Origin: Sporichthyaceae bacterium
GTDB taxonomy: Bacteria > Actinomycetota > Actinomycetes > Sporichthyales > Sporichthyaceae
Assembly (NCBI GenBank): GCA_036269075.1
Contig: DATASX010000026.1
Coordinates: forward strand, 1-60,397
DNA: 60,397 nucleotides
Reading direction: 5' to 3'
Shown here: positions 8,371 through 17,453 of the stretch, in pieces
Position numbering within the stretch: position 1 is the stretch's first letter
Layout of the letters: every line of letters starts with the position of its first letter
Made by a program: the position numbers and the translations under genes
Notes under the pieces: generated by a model
Seen by the model: the letters and a program-made list of their open reading frames with translations, nothing else
What the model was told of the DNA's origin: nothing
Databases searched by the model: none

Positions 8371-8748
8371 GGTTGCCTCCCGGTTGGACCAGACCCGATC
8401 AAGGTCTCCGGACGGGCGCCCTTTGTCCAACAGGCGCGCGGCCGGCACTCACCGCATGGCCGCGGCGTCGGCTATCGAGATCCGGCCAGAAGGTCGATGG
8501 GCGGCTCGGAAGCTGCCGCGGACCTCGCGTCATTTAGCGCTGTTGGGTGACGCACCGTCAGTAACTTTGCTGGTCGTGTCGTGTCACAACGACGACTCGC
8601 TTGAGCCGACAGGCAGGCGCCCCGGGCGGGTCAAAGGGCGCATCCCCTGCACCGGCGGACCCCGCGAAGGCCTCGACGCCGCGGCGCCGACTCCGATCTG
8701 ACTGTGCGACAGATTCACTGACGGAGTTTGCCACCGGCGGGTGTCTCA

Positions 8749-8796
8749 GGCCTGCGTGGTGCGGGGCCTGCGTGGTGCGGGGCCTGCGTGGTGCGG
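8749..8796. repeat. Three perfect 16-bp tandem repeats
   Basis: The unit GGCCTGCGTGGTGCGG is repeated three times without mismatch. It lies in the non-coding stretch 8371-8824, in which I see no other feature. A slippage-prone minisatellite is the simplest reading. Confidence 0.7.
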
Positions 8797-8824
8797 GCCG
8801 GACCGGGCATCCCTGAGCGCAGGG

Positions 8825-9067
8825 TCAGGCCCCGGACGTGGGCACGGTGGGTGGGGATGCCACTGTGCGAGATCGGGTGCCGGATACGCCGGGCGAGCCG
8901 ACGCGGGTGTGCGCGTTTGGCAAGGCGGGTCGGTCGCGCAGTTGTCGGTGGCGCGGCCTCACGGGGTGCCGGTTGGCGGTGGCCCACATCAGTGTCATCC
9001 CAAGGATGGAGGCGGTGACAGCTAGGAACACGATCAACGCAGTGCCGGCGGAGAGCGGGTCGTTCAT
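8825..9067 (-). CDS. Small single-span membrane protein
   Basis: An 80-residue frame from ATG 9067 with GAGG about 7 bp upstream. Residues about 6-29 form one clear transmembrane helix (AGTALIVFLAVTASILGMTL). A basic tail rich in Arg, Pro and Thr follows. The N-terminal part looks genuine; the last 40 residues are low-complexity and may reflect loss of the original stop. No family recognised. Confidence 0.45.
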   Translation of the reverse strand: MNDPLSAGTALIVFLAVTASILGMTLMWATANRHPVRPRHRQLRDRPALPNAHTRVGSPGVSGTRSRTVASPPTVPTSGA

Positions 9068-9759
9068 GGTGGTCCTCACATGTTGCTGCTCTGCGGGTTG
9101 CGGGCCGTGTTCTCCCTGGCCCGCGGGATCGATTTCTGGTCGCAGGTCCATTTCTGAGCGGGCCCGGCCCGCTGGGCACCTCCCCGTACGGGCCCGGCGA
9201 CGGTCGCCGGGCGAGCGGTCGAGAACCTCCGCCCGGCCGGGTGTTGGGGGCGGTGCTCGGTCCGCGATCGCATCCCCTCGGACCCGAATCAGGGTCGGCC
9301 GCGCGGGGCTCCGTGGACTTTCTGGGGAGACACGGCCCATCGAACGTGGCTGCGGATAAGGCGGCGTTACCCACAGGTATGGAGTGCGTCATGCATTCGG
9401 CACGACACCAACGCCAAGGGGTGCGGTCTTGGCCACACAAGCGCCCGTTGCTGCAGAACCCGCACAGTTCGCGGCCAGAAAGCGTGCGTCGGATTCACCC
9501 AACACCCCGAGAGCACTGCGTTCGGGGTGAGGAGGCAATCGACGGCCGCACGGGCCCCGGCACCGCGACCCGGTCGACCGAGACCCAGCCTCCTGGCCGA
9601 TGTGATGAGGGCCAGTTGGGCGATATGGGTGCCCGAGAGCTCGAAAGATGTCAACGGGTCGATACCTGCTCAATTTTCGGGTTCTGGCGCACATTGCGTG
9701 TTCGACGGCACGGCGTGTCCGCGGATCCGGAGCCGAGGCCGGCTTGAGTTCGGTCATGT
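9068..9759. other. Gene-poor stretch before insertion-sequence remnants
   Basis: About 690 bp in which the possible reading frames show only Arg/Pro/Ser-rich random-type translation. I found no gene, RNA or repeat here. Confidence 0.4.
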
Positions 9760-10150
9760 GATCTGGGTCAGCTTCTGCCGCACCTGAAGTCGGGGAGCGT
9801 CGACGCGGTCCAGGACCGCCGTTCCGGACTGGTCCTCGACGCGAGCCTTCGGGCGCAGATCGGGGCGTGGCCCATATGCGGTGTGCCGTCGACCCCCGTG
9901 CACAGCCGGTACCGGCGAACGTTGGACGATGCCCCGATCTGCGGCCGGCCGGTACTTCTACGTCTGAGGATGCGCAGGTTCTTCTGCGGCAACAACGCCT
10001 GCACGCGCAAGACGTTTGCCGAGCAGCCGACGATCTGATCTTGCGTCATGGGCGTCGCACGACGACGTTGGCCCGGATGCTGACCAAAGTCGCAGGTGGC
10101 TTGGGCGGGCGCGCCCGGCTATCGCAGCTTGCTGCGTTGGGCAAAGGCGT
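9760..10150 (+). pseudogene. ISL3-family transposase, N-terminal remnant
   Basis: The frame beginning DLGQLLPHLKSG continues to CGVPSTPVHSRYRRTL, ICGRPVLLRLRMRRFFC and NNACTRKTFAEQ, ending at a TGA near 10040. This is the zinc-finger N-terminal region of ISL3-family transposases (CxxC plus FFCxNxxCxRxTFAEQ). After a frameshift at the FAEQ codons the next frame carries DDLILRHGRRTTTLARML and a GGLGGRARLSQLAALG segment, the expected continuation. The catalytic DDE domain is missing and IS110-type sequence follows directly. It is non-functional. Confidence 0.8.
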
Positions 10151-10159
10151 TCCCGCACC

Positions 10160-10850
10160 GGCGGTGGCCGGTGGAGAACGCCCGTGGCCCGGGCCGGGCA
10201 CCTGGCCCAGTGGCTGCTCGCGCGAGGTGAGGTGGTCCAGGACGTGCCGAACACCGACGCCCCGACCGCCTGGCGGGGCAAAGACCGACCTGAGCGCCGC
10301 CGTGGCCACCGCGGTGCTCGCGAGCGTGCGGCCGGTCGGGCCGGCCGAGACTGCCCGCAAGCAGATGTGCCGGGACCTGGTAGCCGAGATCCGGGGTTGC
10401 GACAAGAGCGTGCAGGAGCTGACCGAACGCATCTCGGTCGTGTTTGCCGAGTACGGCACCAGCCTGGTCGAGGTGACCGGGATCGGGCCGGTGATCGCCG
10501 CCGGGCTGCTCGGGCGCACGCGCGGCGCAGCCCGGTTCCCGACCGCGTCGGCGTTCGTGAACTACGCCGGTGCTGCACCGGTCGAAGCCGCCAGCGCAGA
10601 GCGGAGAGCGCTGAGCGCTGAGCGCAAACGTCATCGCCTGCCCGTGGCGGGGACGGGCAACTCAACCCCGCGCTGCACCTGATGGCAGTCACCCAGATCT
10701 GGATGCGCGCCGGCACCGGCCGGGCCTATTACGACAAGAAGATCGGCGGAAAAACGCACAGCGAGGTCATGCGCTGTTCGAAGCGGCGACTGGCCGACCA
10801 CGTGTGGCGGATCATGCTCGCCGACGAACGCCGCGCCGGGACGGGCCCGG
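10160..10850 (+). pseudogene. IS110/IS116/IS902-family transposase remnant
   Basis: Several frames together encode an IS110-type transposase: HLAQWLLARGEVVQDVP, a helical spacer, VFAEYGTSLVEVTGIGPV, RFPTASAFVNYAGAAPVEA (the C-terminal Transposase_20 motif), then after a frameshift near 10660 LNPALHLMAVTQIW, GRAYYDKK and a basic C-terminus. At least two frameshifts and a small in-frame insertion rich in Ser/Ala/Glu (about 10590-10630) disrupt it. The N-terminal DEDD catalytic part is mostly gone. It abuts the ISL3 remnant, suggesting one element inserted into the other. Confidence 0.8.
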
Positions 10851-11324
10851 GAGGACAAGCGGGGGCGACTACGAAATCCGGCGCGGCTGGCCCAACCCCG
10901 ACGGCCAGCACTTCGGAGAAGTCACTTCCCGGACCCGCCACCAGAAACCCTACGGCGACGGCAATCCAGCCGCTTGACAGACAAAGCCCTCTGGCAGGCC
11001 TACGAGGTCCTGCACGCCGAAGGCGGCGCCGGCCCGGCCCGGTGGTTCGGAGGACCGCAAGTCGCCACACGATGCCGCGACCGAACCCGCGCGGGAGACC
11101 GGCGCATCACTACTGAGATTACCCGCGATATTGTCCAGACCCAGACAGGACCTTGGCCCACGCACGCGAGGCCGAAACGCACCTGACGACCCGTCACCTC
11201 AGGTCGGACGCCCTGGGTGGAGCCGATTTTCTCAAGCGAGGTGGGACCAACTTGGGTCGACGAAATCAGCCATCCGTGCACCGTTTTCCCTGAATGTTTA
11301 TGGAACTTGATGAGGTGAGCCTTC
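10851..11324. other. Stretch without recognisable gene
   Basis: Between the IS110 remnant and the NHL-repeat gene. A + strand frame around 10974-11186 begins with a protein-like stretch (TDKALWQAYEVLHAEGG) but degenerates quickly. I cannot assign it. Confidence 0.35.
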
Positions 11325-12404
11325 ATGGGTACACCACCTGTCGCTATCGGGGCCGTCACTACGGTGGCGGGTACCGGCACCGCCGGCTACAACGGCGACG
11401 GCGGGCCGGGCGGCAGCGCCCATCTCTATAACCCGTACGGGGTGGCAGTGGACGGCGCAGGCAACCTCTACATCGCCGACACCGCCAACCAGCGGGTGCG
11501 GATGGTGAGCACCGCGGGGCTCATCACCACGGTGGCGGGTACCGGCAGCGCCGGCCTCAACGGCGACGGCGGGCCGGCCGCGGCCGGCACCGTCGATCTC
11601 TATTACCCGTACGGGGTGGCGGTGGACGGCACGGGCAACCTCTACATCGCCGACACCGCCAACCATCGGGTGCGGATGGTGGATCTGACCGCCTCGCCCC
11701 CGGTCATCACTACCGTGGCGGGTACCGGCACCGCCGGCTACAACGGCGACGGCGGGCCGGGCGGCAGCGCCCAACTGTATAACCCGTACGGGGTGGCAGT
11801 GGACGGCGCAGGCAACCTCTACATCGCCGACACCGCCAACCAGCGGGTGCGGATGGTGAGCACCGCGGGGCTCATCACCACGGTGGCGGGTACCGGCAGC
11901 GCCGGCTACAACGGCGACGGCGGGCCGGCCGCAGCCGGCACCGTCGATCTCTATTACCCGTCCGGGGTGGCGGTGGACGGCGCGGGCAACCTCTACATCG
12001 CCGACCGCGGCAACCAGCGGGTGCGGATGGTGAGCACCGCGGGGCTCATCACCACGGTGGCGGGCACCGGCACCGCCGGCTACAACGGCGACGGCGGGCC
12101 GGCCGGCAGCACCCAACTCAACGCCCCGTCCGGGGTGGCGGTAGACGGGGAGGGCAACCTTTACATCGCCGACCGCAGCAACCAGCGGGTGCGGATGGTG
12201 GATCTGACCGCCACGCCCCCGGTCATCACCACGGTGGCGGGTACCGGCACCGCCGGTTACAACGGCGGCGGCGGGCCGTCCGGCAGCACCCAACTCAACG
12301 CCCCGTCCGGGGTGGCGGTAGACGGTGAGGGCAACCTCTACATCGCCGACCGCAGCAACCAACGGGTGCGGCAGATGGAGCTGGCCCCGCGTGTTTCTTC
12401 ATGA
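11325..12404 (+). CDS. NHL-repeat beta-propeller protein
   Basis: A 359-residue protein that consists almost entirely of six NHL-type repeats of about 56 residues. Each repeat has the core TTVAGTGTAGYNGDGGP, a variable loop, then PYGVAVDGAGNLYIADTANQ and RVRMV. Six repeats fit one closed six-bladed beta-propeller. There is no signal peptide, anchor or catalytic domain, whereas related NHL proteins are often secreted or fused to other modules. ATG 11325 has GAGGTGAG about 7 bp upstream. The repeats are near-identical at DNA level, and units 1-2 and 3-4 form a duplicated pair, which indicates recent expansion. Function is unknown; NHL propellers usually bind protein or ligand. Confidence 0.85.
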   Translation: MGTPPVAIGAVTTVAGTGTAGYNGDGGPGGSAHLYNPYGVAVDGAGNLYIADTANQRVRMVSTAGLITTVAGTGSAGLNGDGGPAAAGTVDLYYPYGVAVDGTGNLYIADTANHRVRMVDLTASPPVITTVAGTGTAGYNGDGGPGGSAQLYNPYGVAVDGAGNLYIADTANQRVRMVSTAGLITTVAGTGSAGYNGDGGPAAAGTVDLYYPSGVAVDGAGNLYIADRGNQRVRMVSTAGLITTVAGTGTAGYNGDGGPAGSTQLNAPSGVAVDGEGNLYIADRSNQRVRMVDLTATPPVITTVAGTGTAGYNGGGGPSGSTQLNAPSGVAVDGEGNLYIADRSNQRVRQMELAPRVSS

Positions 12405-13102
12405 TCGAGCAGGTTTGAACACACCGGTTCTCCATCCGGCGACGAACTGCCCCCGGCGCGCGCGAGGGTCTTCCGTTACTGCCGGCTCAGGAAGGCACGC
12501 GGTCTGCAGCCGGTCAAGGCCACGGCACAGGAGGCCTCCTACACCAATGGCGCCGGGGCCGAACTTGGCGAGGCCCTCGACACCGAGTGCAAAGCGGCAC
12601 TTGCAACCTGCGCCTCCAACGATCACGACCAGCCCGTCCGTTCCCTCCTGAACAAGCAGCGGCCTGTATTTCGGGGGCTGCTGACGCCGGGCCGGGCCGG
12701 GCGACGCCGTTGACAGGAGAGTTGTATCCGCCACCTGCGCCTTCGGGGGCCGTTGTGGCTGCGACGGTGGCGGGGGCTACGTGGCCGGCTGCGTGGGGTG
12801 CGCTTGCGAAAGGTGGCTGCGGATCCGTGCGTGCCGGGATCCGTGGGTTCGCCCACCTCCCAAGCTGCACGCTCAGGTCGCCTGTCCGCTGCCCGAGTCC
12901 TCCGCCTGATCCTGGCCACCCGCCGGTCACCGAGCAGCGCGGCTCGAAGCCGGTCGCATCACCCCTCGGCCGTCCGCCGGCCAATCTGCATCGCTCCTCC
13001 ACCGACCCGGTTGAGCCCGAACCCGGGTCGGTGCCGGGCAGCGTCCACGAACCGACCGGTCCGTGTCCTCAGCGTTCGAGGTTGCGGGCCCCCGTGTCCG
13101 TG
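12405..13102. other. Gene-poor stretch
   Basis: About 700 bp between the NHL gene and the broken hydrolase. Minus-strand frames around 12420-12730 contain a hydrophobic stretch (GLVVIVGGAGCKCRFALG) but lack a convincing start or family, so I do not call a gene. Confidence 0.35.
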
Positions 13103-13716
13103 GCCGCCGCTGGTCGCGATGTGGTTCAGCACATCGCCGACCTCGACGCTGCGCCGATCATCGTGGGGCACTCCTTCGGCGGGCTGTTCAGCGAAAAGCT
13201 CCTCGGCCAAGGTCTCGGTGCAGCCGGCGTCGCCATCGATCCCGCCCAGATCAAAGGCGTGCTGCCGTTGCCACTCGCGCAGGTACGTGCGGGTCTTCCC
13301 GGACTCGGCAACCCCGCCAACCTCCACAAGGCCGACTCCCTCACCGAGAAGGAATCCCGGTTCGGCTTCGGCAACGCGGTGAGCGAAGAAGAATCCCTTG
13401 CCCTGTACGAGAAGTGGACCATCCCGCACCCGCGCGGCCCCTGTTCCAAGACGCCGCGGCGAACTTCGTTCTGCACTCCCAAGCCAAGGTCGACACCGCG
13501 AACAACACTCGCGGTCCGCCGCTGCTGATCTCCGGCACCGCAGACCACGCCGTCCCCGATGTCGTGACCCGCTCGACATTCAAGCAATACCGCGACTCCA
13601 CCGCGGTCACCGAACTCAAACAGTTCGAAGGCCGCGGACACTCACTGGCCATCGACAGCGGATGGCGGCAAGTCGCCGACGCAGTACTCGCCTGGCTCAC
13701 TACCAACCTGCTGTAG
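13103..13716 (+). pseudogene. Alpha/beta hydrolase, frameshifted and 5'-truncated
   Basis: The first frame encodes DVVQHIADLDAAPIIVGHSF with the nucleophile elbow GHSFGG, then VLPLPLAQVRAG and YEKWTIPHP. A one-base deletion near 13425 shifts the frame. The next frame continues RPLFQDAAANFVLHS, PPLLISGTADHAVP (acid residue) and FEGRGHSLAIDSGW (catalytic His), ending at TAG 13714-13716. The N-terminal strand with the oxyanion-hole HG motif is absent. The full catalytic triad could have been present before decay. Confidence 0.8.
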
Positions 13717-14046
13717 CCACCAGGAACCACCGGCTCGGTCGACCTGACCGACCACCAATGTGGAGTCACGGTCGGCCACCACGCGGCCCGGCCATCCGCC
13801 TGATCTGCATGGCGGCTTTCGACACGGCCTTCGGGTCGTTGTCGCAGTAGCGGCCCAGATACGCGCGCACACCGAACCTGTTCCCGTCGACCGCGGCGTC
13901 CATCACCCGCCGTGCCGCAAGCTTCGGTGCAGCCTCGGGTCCTGCGCAGTCGTTGACGAGGCGGTGGCCCAGACAGGTCGGGGGCACCTTGGTTGGAGGG
14001 CGCGGCCCCGCTGGCCGGCGGGACGGGTCTGGCGCAGGATGGGACG
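13717..14046. other. Intergenic stretch with a possible minus-strand coding fragment
   Basis: On the minus strand around 13770-13985 a frame reads GHRLVNDCAGPEAAPKLAA and RRVMDAAVDGNRFGVRAYLG, which looks protein-like but matches no family I know and lacks a convincing start. It could be a fragment of a lost gene. Confidence 0.3.
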
Positions 14047-16233
14047 GTGCCCTGTCCACCGGCGTGGTTGCTGCGGCGTGATCCGGGACTGGCAGTGGTT
14101 CGGCGGGCGGCCCGGGTCACGCTGGTCGGGTGCGCCGCGTTCTACCTTTGCCGGTACGCGCTGGGCAACGCCCAGATGGCCCCTTATGCGCTGTTCGGGG
14201 TGGTAGCGCTCGGAGCGCTGGCGCAGATTCCCGGCAGTCCCGCGCAGCGCGCCCGCACGCTGGTCGCGGTACTGCCGGTCGGCTGGGTGCTGGTAACGCT
14301 GGGCACGCTGCTGTCGGTGCGCACCGCGGGCGCGGTAGCCGGGATGTTCGTGCTGGGGTTCGTGGTCAGCCTGGTCGGGGTCGGTGGTCCCCGACTGGTC
14401 GGGCTGGCCGCCGGGATGCAGCTGCTGTACATCCTGCCGTGTTTCCCGCCGTACGAACCCGGCGCGCTGGGGTGGCGGCTGGCCGGTCTCACGGTGGCGG
14501 TGCTGCTCCTGGCGACCGCCGAGCTGCTGCTCTGGCCGGATCCAACCCCGCTGCCGTACGAGCGGCGGCTGGCCGACGCGGTCGCCGCGCTCGCGGACTG
14601 CCTGGATACCCTCGCGGCCGGCTGGTCGGGGGATCCCGCAGCCCGGGAGCGGCTGGCCGGGCTGTTGCCGAGCGCGGTGGAGGCGGCCGAGGTGCTGCGG
14701 CCCTCGCGGCTGCCGCTGGGGCAGCGACCGGCGTCGGCGAACCGGCGCGACCGGGCGTTGACCGCGGCGGCCGGCACCGCACGGCTGCTGCTGGGCCGCA
14801 CCGCGGAGCTGGCCGGCACCGAGGACCGAGACGCCGTGCAGCTGCCGGCGGCGGCCGCCTTGCTGCGCCAGGCGGCCTCGTGCGCGCGGACCGCCGCCGA
14901 CTGGTTGCACGGCGGCGGGGAAGCCCCCGACACCGACCGGGTCGCCGCCGCGCTGGCCGAGTTCCGCAGCGCGCGGGCGGCCCTGACCCCGGACGGGCTC
15001 GCGCCGCAGCGGCTGGCGGTCGGTTCGCTGGCGCTGAGCCTGGGGGAGTGGACCAAGTCCCTGGTGACTGCGATCCGGATCGCGGCGGGCGAACCGATCG
15101 GCCCGGACCACACTCCGGCTTCGGCACAGCCGGGCCAGTTCTGGTACGCCTACCGCTGCACACCGTCGCTGTGGTGGCATCGGCTGCGCGAGCACCTGAC
15201 TCCGCGCTCGGTGTACTTCCAGGGCGCGTTGCGGCTGGCCGGCGCGTTGGCGGTGGCTCGCCTGCTGGCCGGTGTGTTCGACCTCTCGCACGGGTTCTGG
15301 GTGCTGTTGACCGTCCTCACCCTGTCGCGCACCTCGGCCGCCGAGACTCGCATGCTGTTGCGCCCGGCACTGGTCGGGACGGTGGCCGGGTCGGTGCTGG
15401 CGGCGGGCCTCTTGGTGATCGGCATCCCGGCTGGGGTCTTCGCGGTGGTGCTGCCGGTGGCGATGCTGGTCGGGTTCGCGGCCGGTCCGCTGCTCGGGCT
15501 GGGCTGGGCGCAGGCGCTGCTCACGCTGGTTCTGGCCTTGGTGTTCGCCCAGGTGTCGCCGGTGGATTGGCGGCTGGCCGAGGCCAGGGTGGTCGACGTC
15601 GTGGTGGGCGCGGGGATCGGTGCGGTGATGGGGCTGTTGGCCTGGCCGCGCGGCGGGTCCGGTGAGCTGCACCGGGCCACCGGCACGTTTCTGGCCGCGG
15701 CCGCGCAGGTGGTGCGCGAGACGGTGGCCGTGCTGGCGCGCGGCCAGGCCCCCGGGGAGGCGTTGCCCCGGGCCCGCGCGGCCGGACAGCTGGCCGAGGC
15801 GTCCTTTGCGCTGTACCAGAACGAACGCCATCCGCCAGGTCGCACTGACTGGCAGGCCGCCCTGATCGCCGGCCACCATGCAATCCGTGGCGCGGAGGCG
15901 TTGGTCCGGTCCTGCCCCGCCGGCGGGCTGTTGCCCTGCGTCGCCACCCTCGCCGCCACCGCCGAGGACGTCGCCGGGCGATTCCAGGACCTCTCCGACC
16001 GATTGCTGCACCGGCAGCCGCCCCCGGGGGCCCCGCCCCCGGCTCATCAGCCCACCGACTGGCCCACCGACCTTGGCCAGAACCTCTATCACCTGGCCGA
16101 CCTGCGGGTCTGGCTGGAAGGCCTAGGGGCAGACCTGAATCGGATCCTCACCCCCGCCGAATACGAAGCACCCAGCGCAGCGGGCCAGCCGGCCATCCGG
16201 ATCACGCTGCTGGCAGATGGCGCCGCAAGCTGA
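14047..16233 (+). CDS. FUSC-family integral membrane protein
   Basis: About 728 residues with two membrane blocks, each of several helices (residues about 20-180 and 400-545), separated and followed by soluble helical regions. This is the FUSC/aromatic acid exporter-like layout known from YccS/AaeB relatives, which export aromatic acids or act on the envelope. The second block contains GALRLAGALAVARLLAG and SHGFWVLLTVLTLSR, the characteristic FUSC segment. GTG 14047 is chosen because AGGATGGG lies about 8 bp upstream; a TTG at 13993 in the same frame has no ribosome site. No adaptor protein gene (AaeA-like) is nearby, so the transported compound is unknown. Confidence 0.85.
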   Translation: MPCPPAWLLRRDPGLAVVRRAARVTLVGCAAFYLCRYALGNAQMAPYALFGVVALGALAQIPGSPAQRARTLVAVLPVGWVLVTLGTLLSVRTAGAVAGMFVLGFVVSLVGVGGPRLVGLAAGMQLLYILPCFPPYEPGALGWRLAGLTVAVLLLATAELLLWPDPTPLPYERRLADAVAALADCLDTLAAGWSGDPAARERLAGLLPSAVEAAEVLRPSRLPLGQRPASANRRDRALTAAAGTARLLLGRTAELAGTEDRDAVQLPAAAALLRQAASCARTAADWLHGGGEAPDTDRVAAALAEFRSARAALTPDGLAPQRLAVGSLALSLGEWTKSLVTAIRIAAGEPIGPDHTPASAQPGQFWYAYRCTPSLWWHRLREHLTPRSVYFQGALRLAGALAVARLLAGVFDLSHGFWVLLTVLTLSRTSAAETRMLLRPALVGTVAGSVLAAGLLVIGIPAGVFAVVLPVAMLVGFAAGPLLGLGWAQALLTLVLALVFAQVSPVDWRLAEARVVDVVVGAGIGAVMGLLAWPRGGSGELHRATGTFLAAAAQVVRETVAVLARGQAPGEALPRARAAGQLAEASFALYQNERHPPGRTDWQAALIAGHHAIRGAEALVRSCPAGGLLPCVATLAATAEDVAGRFQDLSDRLLHRQPPPGAPPPAHQPTDWPTDLGQNLYHLADLRVWLEGLGADLNRILTPAEYEAPSAAGQPAIRITLLADGAAS

Positions 16234-16438
16234 GAACCGGTCGGCCCGGCTTGGGTGCCGGATTTGGCAGGCGCTCATGCTCGCACACGGCTTTCTCGAC
16301 ACAGGGAAGGCCGGAGCGGTCGAACCCTGCGCCGTCGATCGTGTGACCTGCACTCCGCACGTCAAGGCTGAGCCGCTTCACGGTCGGTGCGGGCCTTGCT
16401 CCGACAAGCGAGTTTGCGTGCCTGCTCGCGATTCCGAG

Positions 16439-16480
16439 CCGGGTTGAAACCGGTCGGAACGTCAGGTTCGAATCCTGGAC
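16439..16480 (+). other. tRNA-like fragment (anticodon arm plus T-arm)
   Basis: CCGG-GTTGAAA-CCGG (16439-16453) forms a 7-base loop hairpin with TGA in anticodon position. It is followed after 9 bp by CAGG-TTCGAAT-CCTG (16463-16477), a canonical T-loop. No D-arm, no long variable arm and no matching acceptor strands are found, so it is a remnant or chance similarity. Right after it, ACGTTTCGGCA occurs twice in direct repeat (around 16479-16507). Confidence 0.3.
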
Positions 16481-16830
16481 GTTTCGGCACTGCACGTTTC
16501 GGCAGGCGGTCGAGCTCGAGCCGGTACGTCGGATGCCCGCTCCGGGCATGGTGCTGCTCCTCCGAGTTGACGGGGTGTCAGACGAGTCCCGTGAGGTGAC
16601 GATCTGAGGTCATGTCAGGTCCGGTGCGCACCAGTGCGTTCAGAACTGCGGCTTGCCCTGGCGTGAGCTTTCAGGACGACCTGAACGGCAACGGACAGCG
16701 CGTCGAACAACCCGGACCAGGGCATCGAGCGTGAAGTTCAACAGCATCATGGCGGCGCACACTGCCCCAACGGGCCGGGCAGGACCAGTGCCGTCTGGCA
16801 CCAGCGGCGTGACAGACCCCGGCGAGCCAA

Positions 16831-16849
16831 TTCTGACGTCACGTCAGAA
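16831..16849. promoter_or_regulatory. Perfect 19-bp palindrome, possible protein-binding site
   Basis: TTCTGACGTCACGTCAGAA is a perfect inverted repeat (9 bp arms around one central base). It lies downstream of both flanking genes (FUSC on +, small membrane protein on -), where an operator is unexpected. It has no T-run, so a simple terminator is unlikely. Confidence 0.45.
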
Positions 16850-16926
16850 CGATCCGCCGACGCCGGGTGACAGCCGAAGCAGTCCCGTCGTCGGCGGGGC
16901 GCTTCCCGTCCGCCCCAAAAATGCGG

Positions 16927-17130
16927 CTAGCCCGACCGCCCAGTCGTTCGATGCGTGAGGAGCCATGCGGTCGCTGCCGCCAGGAGCACGGCGGTGACGA
17001 GGAGCACGACACCGACGGCGTCCGAGCCGCGGGCGAGCGAGGAGACGCCCAGCGCCACTGACCCCAGGGTCAGCAGCGCGAGGAGCGCGATGAGTCGCAG
17101 GATGAGGAACCCGGTGAAGACGTCCCGCAT
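16927..17130 (-). CDS. Small two-span membrane protein
   Basis: 67 residues from ATG 17130. Two hydrophobic helices are clear (FLILRLIALLALLTLGSVAL and AVGVVLLVTAVLLAAATAWL), with a short basic C-terminus (THRTTGRSG). The composition is far from random high-GC translation, so I take it as a real gene. It diverges from a 33-residue membrane ORF at 17204. No family recognised. Confidence 0.6.
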   Translation of the reverse strand: MRDVFTGFLILRLIALLALLTLGSVALGVSSLARGSDAVGVVLLVTAVLLAAATAWLLTHRTTGRSG

Positions 17131-17203
17131 CTGCGCAGCGTAACCCCGCTGCGATCCACACCGGATCTCGATTCGGCCGGCGGGTCAGGGTTACTGTCGC
17201 CCG

Positions 17204-17305
17204 GTGGAGGTCGGGCTCATCGTCATCTGTGCGTTCGCCATCCTCAGCCTGACCTATCTGGGAGTGGGGGCGTGGTTGCGAGACCGCCAGCACCGTCGAA
17301 AGTGA
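17204..17305 (+). CDS. Micro-protein, single transmembrane helix
   Basis: A 33-residue frame from GTG 17204. Residues 3-24 form one transmembrane helix (VGLIVICAFAILSLTYLGVG), followed by WLRDRQHRRK, a basic tail that fits the positive-inside rule. It diverges from the two-span protein gene with a 73-bp gap. No strong ribosome site is visible, so translation is uncertain. Confidence 0.4.
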   Translation: MEVGLIVICAFAILSLTYLGVGAWLRDRQHRRK

Positions 17306-17453
17306 TGGCCTGACCGCCAGTCGAAACGTCCGCGCCGACGGAACACAGTGCCGCCGACACCGGTACCTGCGCAGGCAGGGCAGCGGTCACGCGTTCGACC
17401 TGCCCGTCGAGGCGCTCGCCGCGCCGGACGTCGCAGCGTGTCCAGGGGCTCGG

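Larger units (their letters stand above)
16234..16926. other. Convergent intergenic region
   Basis: About 690 bp between the FUSC gene and a small membrane-protein gene on the other strand. It holds a tRNA-like fragment (16439-16480) and a perfect 19-bp palindrome (16831-16849), listed separately. I see no protein gene. Confidence 0.45.

Noticed and set aside
12420-12734. Minus-strand frame with a hydrophobic Gly/Val-rich stretch
   Set aside because: No ribosome site, no family, and the rest of the frame is low-complexity.
13903-16092. Long minus-strand frame of 729 codons
   Set aside because: It is the antisense shadow of the FUSC gene, Gln/Arg/Pro-rich with no domain; the + strand frame has clear membrane helices.
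17245-17440. Minus-strand fragment reading GQVERVTAALPAQVPVSAAL, similar to NERD nuclease-related proteins
   Set aside because: Only about 40 residues look related, with no start or other motifs, so I do not list it as a feature.
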